The position numbers and the translations under genes were made by a program. DNA of 38,120 bases. Origin: Actinomycetota bacterium. Its GTDB lineage: Bacteria; Actinomycetota; Acidimicrobiia; Acidimicrobiales; AC-9. The stretch is from positions 1 to 38,120 of the forward strand of contig VAWP01000081.1 of the NCBI GenBank assembly GCA_005888295.1. The letters run 5' to 3'. Positions 22,563 to 30,792 of this stretch are shown in pieces. The notes under the pieces were generated by a model that was not told the DNA's origin, did not search any database, and saw only the letters and a program-made list of their open reading frames with translations. How positions within the stretch are numbered: the stretch's first letter is position 1; the number at the start of each line of letters is the position of its first letter.

Positions 22563-23564
22563 CTATCCCTCGTTGAGGCGGCGCCCGAGCTGTCGACTGA
22601 CAACGGCGACGGCAGCGAGGGCCTGGGGGTAGTTCATGCGGGTGGGGCCGAGCACCCCGATGGTGCCGGCGTCTTCGCCCGCCCCACCATACGGTGCCAC
22701 GACCACGGCGCACTCGGCCAGAGGCACCACGCCGTGCTCGGTGCCGATGGCGACCGACAAGCCGCGGTCGAGGACGTCGCGCAGCATCGTGACCACCACG
22801 TACTGCTGCTCGAGGATGGTGAGCACGCTTCGGACCGTCTCGACCGCTTCGAAGGCCGTGGCCATGCGGGAGGCGCCGCCGACGTACACGTGCTCGGGAT
22901 CCTCGCTGTGATCGGGGCCGGTGAGGGCAGCCAGGCTCGCCTGGACCACCGCGTCGGTCCCCTCGTCACCTGTGGCCAACGGCTGGCCGAGGTCACCCAA
23001 GGCCCTCCCGACCAGGTGGGCGTTGAGGTGCGCAGTGGCCGACGCCAGCCGCTCGGGACCTGTGGACTCGTCCACCTCGAGCGAGCGCTTCTCGACGGCG
23101 CCGTTCGAGAGCACGACGACGAGCAGCGCAGCCCGATGGGCGAGGCTCACGAGTTGGACAGAGCGGATGATGGCGGCCTCGGTGCCAGGGCTCACGACCA
23201 CAGCGGCGTAGTCGGTCAGCTGCGAGAGCAAGTTGGAGGTGTCGTGCAGCATCTGCTCCAGCTCGCCGTGGGCCTGGGCGAAGAACTTGCGCACCTGCTG
23301 CTGGCGGGCCGGGTCGAGCGGACCGGGCCCGCTCAGGCGGTCCACGAAGTACCGGTAGCCCTTGTCGGTGGGGATGCGCCCGGCGCTGGTGTGAGGTTGG
23401 GCGAGGTAGCCCTCGTGCTCGAGGGCGACCATCTCGTTGCGAATCGTGGCCGCCGAGACGCCGACCTCCGGGACGCGCGTCACGTGAGCCGAGCCGACGG
23501 GCTGCGCCGTCTCGATGTACTCGGAGACCACTGCTCGGAGGATTGAAGCCTTGCGTTCGTCCAA
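22563..23564 (-). CDS. hrcA: Heat-inducible transcription repressor HrcA
   Basis: 333 residues if started at TTG 23564 (LDERKASILRAVVSEYIE), which matches the usual HrcA N-terminus and has GGTGA 4 nt upstream. An in-frame GTG at 23642 would add 26 unconserved residues and would start inside the operator. N-terminal winged helix (PVGSAHVT, VSAATIRNEMVALEHEGYL, PHTSAGRIPTDKGYRYFVD) binds DNA. The C-terminal region has the GAF-like dimer domain ending in GVLGPTRMNYPQALAAVAVVS. HrcA represses chaperone genes by binding CIRCE and is itself kept active by GroEL. First gene of hrcA-dnaJ-rsmE and probably autoregulated. Confidence 0.93.
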   Translation of the reverse strand: MDERKASILRAVVSEYIETAQPVGSAHVTRVPEVGVSAATIRNEMVALEHEGYLAQPHTSAGRIPTDKGYRYFVDRLSGPGPLDPARQQQVRKFFAQAHGELEQMLHDTSNLLSQLTDYAAVVVSPGTEAAIIRSVQLVSLAHRAALLVVVLSNGAVEKRSLEVDESTGPERLASATAHLNAHLVGRALGDLGQPLATGDEGTDAVVQASLAALTGPDHSEDPEHVYVGGASRMATAFEAVETVRSVLTILEQQYVVVTMLRDVLDRGLSVAIGTEHGVVPLAECAVVVAPYGGAGEDAGTIGVLGPTRMNYPQALAAVAVVSRQLGRRLNEG

Positions 23565-23635
23565 CGGTTCACCGACACCCTGGGGCCGGCCACTCGGGCC
23601 GGCCTCGACCTGGCCACCCCCGCTGCGCGGGGGCG

Positions 23636-23662
23636 TTAGCACTTGATTCTACCGAGTGCCAG
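23636..23662 (-). promoter_or_regulatory. CIRCE-like HrcA operator overlapping the hrcA promoter
   Basis: TTAGCACTT-N9-GAGTGCCAG matches the CIRCE consensus (TTAGCACTC-N9-GAGTGCTAA) at 15 of 18 arm positions with the exact 9-nt spacer. On the minus strand a TAGAAT -10-like hexamer (23645-23650) sits in the spacer, so bound HrcA would cover the promoter. The site also contains the stop codon of the upstream glycosyltransferase gene. Confidence 0.8.
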
Positions 23663-24791
23663 GCGGGTGCCGGTGTTGCGCCGCCACCGAGATCCCCTCC
23701 CCCGCCTGTGGCCCTGGCTGCGCTGCGTCAACCGTGTCGCGACCGTCGCGTCGCGAAGGCCCAGGTAGTGACGGCTCTCCGACGGCCCCCAGGGCTCCCG
23801 CCGACCCAGCGGGAGGGCTGGCCAGGTCCGGCGCGGGGATGGACCCACCGTAGAAGCGCAGGACCCGGAGCCGGTAGAAGATCGCCAGGGTGTCCAGCAG
23901 CAGCAGCACCACGGCGCGGGGCGAGATGGTGCTGCTGAAGCGCTCGTTGATGCGAACCGGGGCCTCGATGAACCGCCGGTACCCGAGTCGGCGCGCCACC
24001 ACGAACAGCTCGAGATCGAAGGCGAAGCGCTTCTCCACCATGTGGGGGAGAACGGCCGCCAGCACGTCCCGTCTGACCAGCTTGATGCCCGTCTGGGTGT
24101 CCCGGATATGCAGGTGGAAGAGGAGGCGGATGAGCTGCTGGTAGCCCCACGAATAGGCACGACGAAGCGGCGGGTAGTGGACCACCGACTGGGGGTGCCG
24201 CTTGCTGCCGAGGAGGATGTCAGGCTCGTGGCGCCCCATGAGCGACACGAACGGACGGAGGAGCTCGGCGGGCAGATCGCCGTCGGCGTCGATGAAGCCG
24301 AGGTAGCGACCACGGCCCAGGGCAAGCCCGGCCCGCAGGGCCTGCCCCTTGCCCCAATTGCGGCTCAGCACCACCCGCCTGACGTCGCCGGCCACCCCCG
24401 CCAGCGAGTCGGCGCTGCCGTCGGTCGAGCCGTCCGACACCGTGATGACCTCGAAGCTCAGCCCCGACTCGAGCAGCACCTCGACCAGGGCCTCGACTGT
24501 CCCCCGGAGGCGTGATCCCGGGTTGTAGTACGGCACGACCATCGTCAGGTCGAGCTCGGGACTGGCCAGCTCCCACAGCTCGCCCCCCCGGCCTCGGGTT
24601 TGTCGATGCCGGGACCACCGCAGCGCCGTCAGCCCGACCTCGGCCAGCGCCGCCCCTACCAGGCCCGCCCGCAACCGGCCGGCCGTCGGACTGCCGGCGG
24701 ATGTGGCGGCTTTCCCACGCCGGCCTCCTGGGCCGGCGCCGATGCGGTGACGCATACGGGGCTTTCTGGCGGCGATGGCGACATCAGCCAT
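23649..24791 (-). CDS. Family 2 glycosyltransferase (dolichyl-phosphate-mannose synthase-like)
   Basis: 380 residues from ATG 24791; a GTG at 24830 is an alternative and neither has a clear ribosome site. An N-terminal basic extension of ~80 residues precedes the GT-A core: TMVVPYYNPGSRLRGTVEAL, VSDGSTDGS (~119-126), GKGQALRAGLALGRG, and FIDADGDLP with the metal-binding DxD at 168-170. Then come DTQTGIKLVRRDVL and a membrane-associated helix region (VVLLLLDTLAIFYRLRVLRFYG). This resembles polyprenyl-phosphate sugar synthases that load a sugar onto a lipid carrier at the membrane inner face. The sugar and acceptor cannot be read. It follows lepA closely and its stop lies inside the hrcA operator. 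Confidence 0.85.
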   Translation of the reverse strand: MADVAIAARKPRMRHRIGAGPGGRRGKAATSAGSPTAGRLRAGLVGAALAEVGLTALRWSRHRQTRGRGGELWELASPELDLTMVVPYYNPGSRLRGTVEALVEVLLESGLSFEVITVSDGSTDGSADSLAGVAGDVRRVVLSRNWGKGQALRAGLALGRGRYLGFIDADGDLPAELLRPFVSLMGRHEPDILLGSKRHPQSVVHYPPLRRAYSWGYQQLIRLLFHLHIRDTQTGIKLVRRDVLAAVLPHMVEKRFAFDLELFVVARRLGYRRFIEAPVRINERFSSTISPRAVVLLLLDTLAIFYRLRVLRFYGGSIPAPDLASPPAGSAGALGAVGEPSLPGPSRRDGRDTVDAAQPGPQAGEGISVAAQHRHPPGTR

Positions 24792-24837
24792 CGTACTGAC
24801 GAGATGCGGTCCGGCTGCCGCGGGCCTCACTCCGTGC

Positions 24838-26631
24838 TCAGTCGCTCAGGCGCAGGGCCGAGATGAAGGCCTCCTGGGGCACCTCGACCCGCCCGATGTT
24901 CTTCATCCGCCTCTTGCCTTCCTTCTGCTGCTCGAGGAGCTTGCGCTTGCGCGTCACGTCGCCGCCGTAGCACTTGGCCACGACATCCTTGCGCTTGGCC
25001 TTCACCGTCTCGCGGGCGACGATGCGACCACCGATGGCGGCTTGGATCGGGACGTCGAACAGCTGCCGAGGAATCAGCTCGCGCAGCTTGGCGGTCATCT
25101 GGCGTCCGTAGTCCTCGGCCTTGGAGCGGTGCATCACCGTGCTGAAGGCATCAACGGGGACGCCGTTGAGCAGGAGGTCGACCTTGACCAGGTTGGAAGC
25201 GTCGTAGCCAGCCGGCTCGTAGTCCAGGCTGGCGTAACCCCGCGTCCGGCTCTTGAGCTGATCGAAGAAGTCGATCACCACCTCGGCCAGTGGTACGCGG
25301 TACACGAGCTCCAGGCGCTGGGGAGAGAGGTATTCCATCTTCACCATCTCGCCCCGGCGGGTCTGGCACAGGTCCATGACCGTCCCCGTGTACTCGGTGG
25401 GGGTGAGGATGGTGACGGTGAGGAGCGGCTCTTCCACCCGATCGATGGCGGTGGGAGCGGGCAGGGCACTCGGGTTGTCGACATCGACGACCGTGCCGTT
25501 GGTCAGGTGGGCCCGGTACTCGACCGACGGAGCCGTCGCGATGAGTGCGAGGTCGAACTCACGCTCCAGGCGTTCGCGCACGATCTACATGTGCAGCAGG
25601 CCCAGGAACCCGCAGCGGAACCCGAAGCCCAGCGCGCCCGACGTCTCGGGCTCGTAGGTGAAGCTGGCGTCGTTGAGGCGGAGCTTCTCGAGCGCCTCGC
25701 GAAGATCCGAGAACCGGTCGCCGTCGACGGGGTACAGACCGCAGAAGACCATGGGCTTGGGATCCCGGTAGCCGGCCAGCGGCTCGGCGGCAGGTCGACG
25801 CAGCTCGGTCGCCGTCTCCCCCGACCGGGCCTCGGCGACGTCCTTGATGCCGGCGATGAGATAGCCCACCTCACCGGGGCCGAGCGTTGCGACCGAGAGC
25901 GGCGTCGGTGTCCGCAGGCCGATCTCCTCCACGTCGTGGGTGACGCCCGCCTGCATGAGGCGCAGGCGGGCCCCGGCCGTCAAGGTGCCGTTGACGACAC
26001 GAATCGAGCTCACCACGCCGCGGTACTGGTCGTAGTACGAGTCGAAGATCAGCGCCTGCAACGGCGCGTCGGGATCGCCGGTCGGGGCGGGGATACGATC
26101 CACGACCGCGTCGAGCAGCGCCTCCACTCCCTCGCCGGTCTTGGCCGACATGCGCAGGATGCTCTCCGCCGGCAGGCCCAGCACCTGCTCGATCTCCGAC
26201 GCGTACCGATCGGGCTCGGCCGCCGGCAGGTCGATCTTGTTGAGCACGGCCACGATCTCGAGGTCGTGCTCGAGAGCCAGATAGCAATTGGCCAGGGTCT
26301 GGGCCTCGATACCCTGCGACGCGTCCACCAGCAGCACCACCCCCTCGCAGGCGGCCAGGCTCCGGCTCACCTCATAGCCGAAGTCCACGTGCCCCGGCGT
26401 GTCGATCAGGTGCAGCACGTGGCCCCGCCACTCGACTCGCACGTTCTGGGCCTTGATGGTGATACCGCGCTCCCGCTCGATGTCCATCGAGTCGAGGTAC
26501 TGCTCGCGCATGTCCCTTGGGTCCACGGCCCCCGTCAGCTCGAGGATCCGGTCGGAGAGCGTGGACTTGCCGTGGTCGACGTGGCTGATGATGGAGAAGT
26601 TGCGAAGGCGTGGGTGTTGGATCACTGTCAC
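24838..26631 (-). pseudogene. lepA: Elongation factor 4 (LepA) interrupted by one in-frame amber codon
   Basis: The 597-codon frame spans a full-length LepA, but codon 349 is TAG (25585-25587). The sequence reads GFLGLLHM[16 protein letters not shown], where LepA proteins have Glu (GLLHMEI). GAG to TAG is a single G-to-T change. Both sides are otherwise intact: the GTPase motifs [17 protein letters not shown] and NKIDLP, and the C-terminal LepA-specific domain ([19 protein letters not shown]). LepA back-translocates stalled ribosomes. The stop would leave a 348-residue N-terminal half; a GTG two codons after the stop could restart the rest. It may be a real null or readthrough allele, or a base error in the sequence. 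Divergent to rpsT. Confidence 0.9.
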
Positions 26632-26726
26632 GAAAGCTCGCTGTCAGGGCCGGCGTCCGGCGCGCGACCACCCTGCTGGTAACCTCGGCCGGACCGAGTC
26701 GACCAATGTTCGAGGTCAGCCCGGGA

Positions 26727-26761
26727 GGCTGGCCGACGGAGGCCAGCCCCGGCGGCTGGCC
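26727..26761 (+). promoter_or_regulatory. Three-arm alternative hairpin in the rpsT leader
   Basis: GGCTGGCC (26727-26734), GGCCAGCC (26741-26748) and a second GGCTGGCC (26754-26761) lie just upstream of the rpsT ribosome site (GGAG, 26766-26769). The middle arm can pair perfectly with either outer arm (8 bp, with loops of 6 and 5 nt), giving two mutually exclusive hairpins. One lies close to the ribosome site. This could be an autoregulatory leader for ribosomal protein S20; the role is inferred. Confidence 0.45.
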
Positions 26762-26777
26762 CGATGGAGCCGAGACG

Positions 26778-27056
26778 ATGGCCAACATCAAGAGCCAGAT
26801 CAAGCGTAACCGTCAGAACGAGCGCCGCCGCCTGCGCAACAAGGGTGTCCGCTCGGAGGCGAAGACGCGGGTCAAGAACGCCATCAGGGCCGCCGAGACC
26901 GGCGCTGACGACCGGGACGAGGCCGTCAGGCAGGCCGTCAAGCGCCTGGACAAGGCGGCGGCCAAGGGGATCATCCACCCCAACCAGGCCGCCAACCGCA
27001 AATCACGGCTCACCCGTCGCCTGGCCCGGCTCCAGGAAGAGCCCGCCCAGAGCTGA
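26778..27056 (+). CDS. rpsT: 30S ribosomal protein S20
   Basis: 92 residues from an ATG with GGAG 8 nt upstream. The start [20 protein letters not shown], the mid-part [20 protein letters not shown] and the end [21 protein letters not shown] are diagnostic of S20, a three-helix protein that binds the bottom of the 16S rRNA body early in 30S assembly. Size and basic composition are normal. It is divergent to lepA and convergent with holA, an arrangement shared by many actinobacteria. Upstream in-frame codons before the ATG lack similarity and are not part of the protein. Confidence 0.97.
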   Translation: MANIKSQIKRNRQNERRRLRNKGVRSEAKTRVKNAIRAAETGADDRDEAVRQAVKRLDKAAAKGIIHPNQAANRKSRLTRRLARLQEEPAQS

Positions 27057-27071
27057 CCAGGCCGCATCCGG

Positions 27072-28118
27072 TCACCGCCTGCCCCGACCCCCACCACGAG
27101 GCTGCCGGGGCTGACGCGCCGGGCGGGACCGGCGGGGGCCCAGCCGGCTGAGCCTGGCGACGAGGACCTCCATCACCACGTCGGCCGGGCAGGCGCTGGC
27201 TCCGCGCAGGTCCTGGTCCGCCGCGGCCAGCAGGGTGATCGCCCTCCCGACGCCGTCTCGACCCAGGCGGCGGGCCTCTCTGAGCGCCTTCCCGGCCACG
27301 AAGGTGGTGCGGGTCCCGAGCAGGGCGGCGGCGTCCGCCTCGGTGTGCACAGGAGCCCCGTCGAGGCGAAGCATGGCGGCGTAGTGGCGGTGCAGGGTCC
27401 CCATCACGACCAGTGGGTGTCGCTGGCCGGCCCCGCTCATGCGGTGGAGCACCTCCAGAGCACCTTCGGTATCGCCCCGGTCGATGGCATCGGTGAGCTC
27501 CCACGGCGCCACACCTCCCGCCTCGCCGAGGAACGGAGCGACCTCCTCGGACCCGAGGCTGGCCCCGTCCCCGTAGGCGGCCGCGAGCGCATCGAGCAGG
27601 CCCGACAGCCGACCCAGGTCCTCCCCCAGGTGCTCGCCGAGCAGGGCGGTGGCCGGGGCGTCCAGTCGCACCGCGCTCTCGCGCACGCGCGACGCCAGCC
27701 AGGAGGACCGGCCCCGTCCCGTGGGCGCCGAGGCGTCGACGACCTGACCGCGCTGTCGGACCGCGTTGTGGAGCTTCGTCGGGATCGTCCCGCCCCCGGC
27801 CACCAGAACCAGTGAGGCTGTCGGCTGCGGGTCCTCGAGATACGAGATCAGCGCCCCCGCCTGATCAGCGCGCAACCGACCGGCGTCGCGGACGACCACC
27901 ACTCGGTGACTGGTCAGGAACGGTGGCGTGGCGCAGGCGTCGAGCACCGATCCGATGTCCGGGTCTTCCTCGTTGCCGTGTTCCTCGACGACCAGGGCCG
28001 GATCGTCGTCGCCGACCAGGTCGCGGAGCAGATCGCGGGTCGCCTCTCCCACCAGCGATGGGTCGTCGCCCGCCACGACGTAAGCGGGCGCACGGGGTGT
28101 GGCGCGCTCAGGTCCCAT
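27072..28118 (-). CDS. holA: DNA polymerase III delta subunit
   Basis: 348 residues. The pattern APAYVVAGDDPSLVGEATRDLL opens the delta family fold. Then come PPFLTSHRVVVVRDAGRL, TASLVLVAGGGTIPTKLHNAV, GEDLGRLSGLLDALAAAYGDG, and the C-terminal collar helices (WELTDAIDRGDTEGALEVLHRM, HPLVVMGTLHRHYAAMLRLDG). Delta opens the beta sliding clamp during loading at the replication fork. The last ~18 residues are Arg/Pro/Gly-rich and poorly conserved. It lies 18 bp downstream of the folP2-like gene and 15 bp from the convergent rpsT end. Length is typical. Confidence 0.92.
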   Translation of the reverse strand: MGPERATPRAPAYVVAGDDPSLVGEATRDLLRDLVGDDDPALVVEEHGNEEDPDIGSVLDACATPPFLTSHRVVVVRDAGRLRADQAGALISYLEDPQPTASLVLVAGGGTIPTKLHNAVRQRGQVVDASAPTGRGRSSWLASRVRESAVRLDAPATALLGEHLGEDLGRLSGLLDALAAAYGDGASLGSEEVAPFLGEAGGVAPWELTDAIDRGDTEGALEVLHRMSGAGQRHPLVVMGTLHRHYAAMLRLDGAPVHTEADAAALLGTRTTFVAGKALREARRLGRDGVGRAITLLAAADQDLRGASACPADVVMEVLVARLSRLGPRRSRPARQPRQPRGGGRGRR

Positions 28119-28136
28119 TTCGCTCCCACTCGGGGC

Positions 28137-28976
28137 TCACGGCGCCTCCAGCACCGCAGCGATGGCGGCGCACACACGGCGCGTGCCTCGTACGTCGTGG
28201 GCTCGCACGATCCGCGCTCCCCGGGCCACCCCGAGGGCAGCTGCCGCCAGGGACGCGTCTCCCCGGTCGACTACCTCGAGGTCGCACAGGCGGCCGAGGA
28301 AGGGCTTGTGCGAGGCCGACAGCAGTAGCGGGTGACCGAGAGCGGCCAGCCGGTCCGAGGCCCGCAGCAGGGTCAGGGACTGTTGCCAGGTCTTGCCCAG
28401 GTCGAGCCCGGCGTCGACGACCACCCGATCGCGCCCCATGCCCTCCGCCTCCGCCCAGCGCGCCCGCTCGGCGAGGAACCGACACACCTCGCCGACGACA
28501 TCGCCGTAGGTGGGCTCTGGGTCGGGTATCCGGGGGCCCAGGCGGATGTGGGTGGCCACCACGCTCGCCCCCGCGGCGGCGGCCACCTTCAGGTACGTCG
28601 GATCGGCGAACCCGCTGATGTCGTTGCCGACGACGGCTCCGGCGGCGAAGGAAGCCTCGGCGACCGTGGCCCGCCAGGTGTCGACCGAGAGCGGAACGTC
28701 GAACCGGTCGCGGAGGGCCGAAACCGCGGGCACGACGCGTTCCAGCTCCTCGCTCACACCCACCTCGGGTCCGGGCCCTGCCTTCACACCTCCGACGTCG
28801 AGAATGTCGGCGCCCTCGCCGACGAGCTCGTCGGCTCGACGAAGGAACCGATCCATCGAGAAGTAGGCGCCGCGATCGAAGAACGAGTCCGTGGTGCGGT
28901 TGAGGATGCCCATGACCAGCGACCTGGTGCGCAAGTCGTAGTTGCGGTCCCCGAGGCGCAGACGCACGCCGTGCAC
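28137..28976 (-). CDS. Dihydropteroate synthase homologue, FolP2-like
   Basis: 279 residues from a GTG (another GTG three codons on is possible). It is a pterin-binding TIM barrel but with the signature changes of mycobacterial FolP2. These are MGILNRTTDSFFDRGAYFS instead of the usual N-V-T-P-D-S-F, DILDVGGVKAGPGPEVGV in place of the E-S-T-R-P-G loop, and LDLGKTWQQS and LSASHKPFLG in place of the canonical D-P-G-x-G-F-G-K and G-x-S-R-K-x-F. FolP2 of Mycobacterium lacks dihydropteroate synthase activity, so the folate role should not be assumed; pterin or another ligand may be bound. It is in an operon between the thioredoxin-TPR gene and holA. Confidence 0.8.
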   Translation of the reverse strand: MHGVRLRLGDRNYDLRTRSLVMGILNRTTDSFFDRGAYFSMDRFLRRADELVGEGADILDVGGVKAGPGPEVGVSEELERVVPAVSALRDRFDVPLSVDTWRATVAEASFAAGAVVGNDISGFADPTYLKVAAAAGASVVATHIRLGPRIPDPEPTYGDVVGEVCRFLAERARWAEAEGMGRDRVVVDAGLDLGKTWQQSLTLLRASDRLAALGHPLLLSASHKPFLGRLCDLEVVDRGDASLAAAALGVARGARIVRAHDVRGTRRVCAAIAAVLEAP

Positions 28977-29011
28977 GCTAGCGAGATGCTGCTCCGGCTC
29001 GGCCGGGGACC

Positions 29012-29719
29012 TCAGAACAGGCGAGCCGTGAGCGCCTTGCGGTACGCCACGGTGCGAGGGTCACCAGGGCCCATCGCCTCGAGGAGGTCGAGGAACTCCC
29101 GGCGGGCCTGTTCGTCCTGCTTCACCCGGTCGAGCAGGTCGTCCAGGCGGACCTCCAGGCCGGCGTCGCCGTCGAGGGCGGCACCGTCGCCGAGTCGGGC
29201 CAGGGCGGCCACCCGGCGGATCTCGGCGGTCTCGGGCACGCGTCCGAGCAGACCCAGCGCCTCCTCGGCCTCCCCCCGGGCGACCAGCACCTCCGCCAGG
29301 GCCACGACCGCGCCCGGGTGGTCGGGCTCCAGCTCGAGCGCCTGTCGCAGCGAGCTCTCGTCACCCAGTTCCACGAGCCGGTCGGCCTCGGTCGCTGCCG
29401 GGGCCAGTCGCGACACGAACTCCTTCACCGCCGCCTCCGGCTGGGCGCCGATGAAGCTGTCCACCACCTGGCGGTCCCGCAGGGCGTACACCGCCGGTAT
29501 GGACTGAACCCGAAAGCTGGCGGCAATCCGCGGGTTCTCGTCCACGTTGACCTTGGTCAGCTCGACGGCGCCGTCGGTGTCCGCCACGACCCGCTCGAGG
29601 ATCGGGCCGAGGGTCCGGCACGGACCGCACCACTCAGCCCACAGGTCCACGACCACCGGGACCTGGGCGGAACGCTCGAGGACGTCGCGCTCGAAGCTGG
29701 CGTCGGTCACCTCGGTCAT
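29012..29719 (-). CDS. Thioredoxin-TPR co-chaperone (CnoX/YbbN-like)
   Basis: 235 residues from an ATG. An N-terminal thioredoxin domain carries the active site WAEWCGPCR (Cys31, Cys34) and the cis-proline loop VQSIPAVYALRDRQ. From about 120 onward are TPR-like helices (SSLRQALELEPDHPGAVVALAEVLVARG). This architecture matches CnoX/YbbN, a chaperone-redox holdase that protects substrates and passes them to GroEL or DnaK. The CPxC-type cysteines are kept, so redox activity is possible, unlike in enterobacterial YbbN. First gene of the operon with folP2-like and holA. A TATCGT hexamer 8 nt before the ATG hints at a leaderless transcript. Confidence 0.9.
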   Translation of the reverse strand: MTEVTDASFERDVLERSAQVPVVVDLWAEWCGPCRTLGPILERVVADTDGAVELTKVNVDENPRIAASFRVQSIPAVYALRDRQVVDSFIGAQPEAAVKEFVSRLAPAATEADRLVELGDESSLRQALELEPDHPGAVVALAEVLVARGEAEEALGLLGRVPETAEIRRVAALARLGDGAALDGDAGLEVRLDDLLDRVKQDEQARREFLDLLEAMGPGDPRTVAYRKALTARLF

Positions 29720-29778
29720 CGGGATAGACGATACCGGGCCGGCGTGCTCGGACGGGTTGGGGCTAGCGTCTCGGGCCG

Positions 29779-30766
29779 ATGGAAGGGATCGACGAGACCA
29801 AGGTCGGCGAGTGGTTCGAGGCCAACGTCGCCGAGGCCACGCCGCCGCTGGCCTTCGAGCTCATCGCCGGGGGACGATCCAACCTGACCTACCGGGTCAC
29901 CGACTCGGTGGGCAACGACTTCGTGCTGCGCCGGCCCCCCACCAGCCACGTGCTGCCGACCGCCCACGACATGCGCAGCGAGCACCGTATCCTTCGGATA
30001 CTGCGGGGACGACAGCGTCAACGGCGCCCCCTTCTACGTGATGGGCTTCGTTCCCGGCCACATCCTCCGAGACGCCGAGACGGCGCGGAAGGTACTCGAC
30101 GAAGACGGCCGCCGCCGGGCCGGCGAGTCACTGATCGACGTGCTGGCCGATCTGCACGCTGTCGACGTCGATGCCGTCGGCCTGGGCGATCTCGCCCGTC
30201 GCGAGGCGTACATCGAGCGTCAGCTCAAGCGGTGGTACAGCCAGTTCCGCCAGTCCCAGGAGGGCACCGGCCGCCCGGTCCCGGTGGTGGACGAGCTGCA
30301 CGACCTTCTGTCGGCGCGGGTTCCGGACCAGGTGGGGACCGCCATCGTCCACGGCGACTACCGGCTGGACAACACCATGCTGGCCGACGACGGCCGTTGC
30401 CGCGCCGTGCTCGACTGGGAGCTCTGCACGCTGGGCGACCCACTGGCCGACCTCGGCCTGCTCATGGTCTATTGGGCTGAGCCGGGCGACGCTGACCCGG
30501 CTCTCGGTCTCGCCCCGACAGCAGTTCCCGGCTTTCCGAGCCGCTCCGACATGCGCGCCCGGTACGGCGACCGTTCCGGGCGCGACGTCTCGGCGCTCGA
30601 CTTCTACGTCGCCTTCGGCTACTGGAAGCTCGCCTGCATCGCGGAGGGCGTCTACGCCCGCTACGCCGGCGGGGCCATGGGCGGCGACCGCAGTGGGGTC
30701 GACGCCTTCTCCGACCAGGTGGCGCGGCTGGCCGAAGCGGGAAAGGCGGCAGCCGACCGGCTGTAG
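29779..30766 (+). pseudogene. ACAD10-type phosphotransferase (APH family), frameshifted by a small deletion
   Basis: The N-terminal frame from ATG 29779 reads LAFELIAGGRSNLTYRVTD and FVLRRPP, and continues to AHDMRSEHRILR. The second frame resumes at CGDDSVNGAPFYVMGFVPG. It contains the catalytic Brenner motif VHGDYRLDN and the metal-binding VLDWELCTLGDP, and runs to 30766. Relatives have about 15 residues between the two parts (typically with a V-P-V-P motif); here only 4 nt remain, so roughly 40 bp are missing and the frame is lost. Intact members act with acyl-CoA dehydrogenases on hydroxy-acid substrates. The break coincides with a small palindrome. Either a true pseudogene or an assembly/sequencing deletion. 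Divergent to the thioredoxin gene. Confidence 0.85.
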
Positions 30767-30792
30767 CGCCCCATTAGGCTAGGAAGCTCCCT

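Noticed and set aside
24775-26682. Plus-strand frame of 635 codons antisense to lepA
   Set aside because: No motifs, His/Gln/Leu-rich shadow of a conserved gene. It stays open through the amber site but carries no domain.
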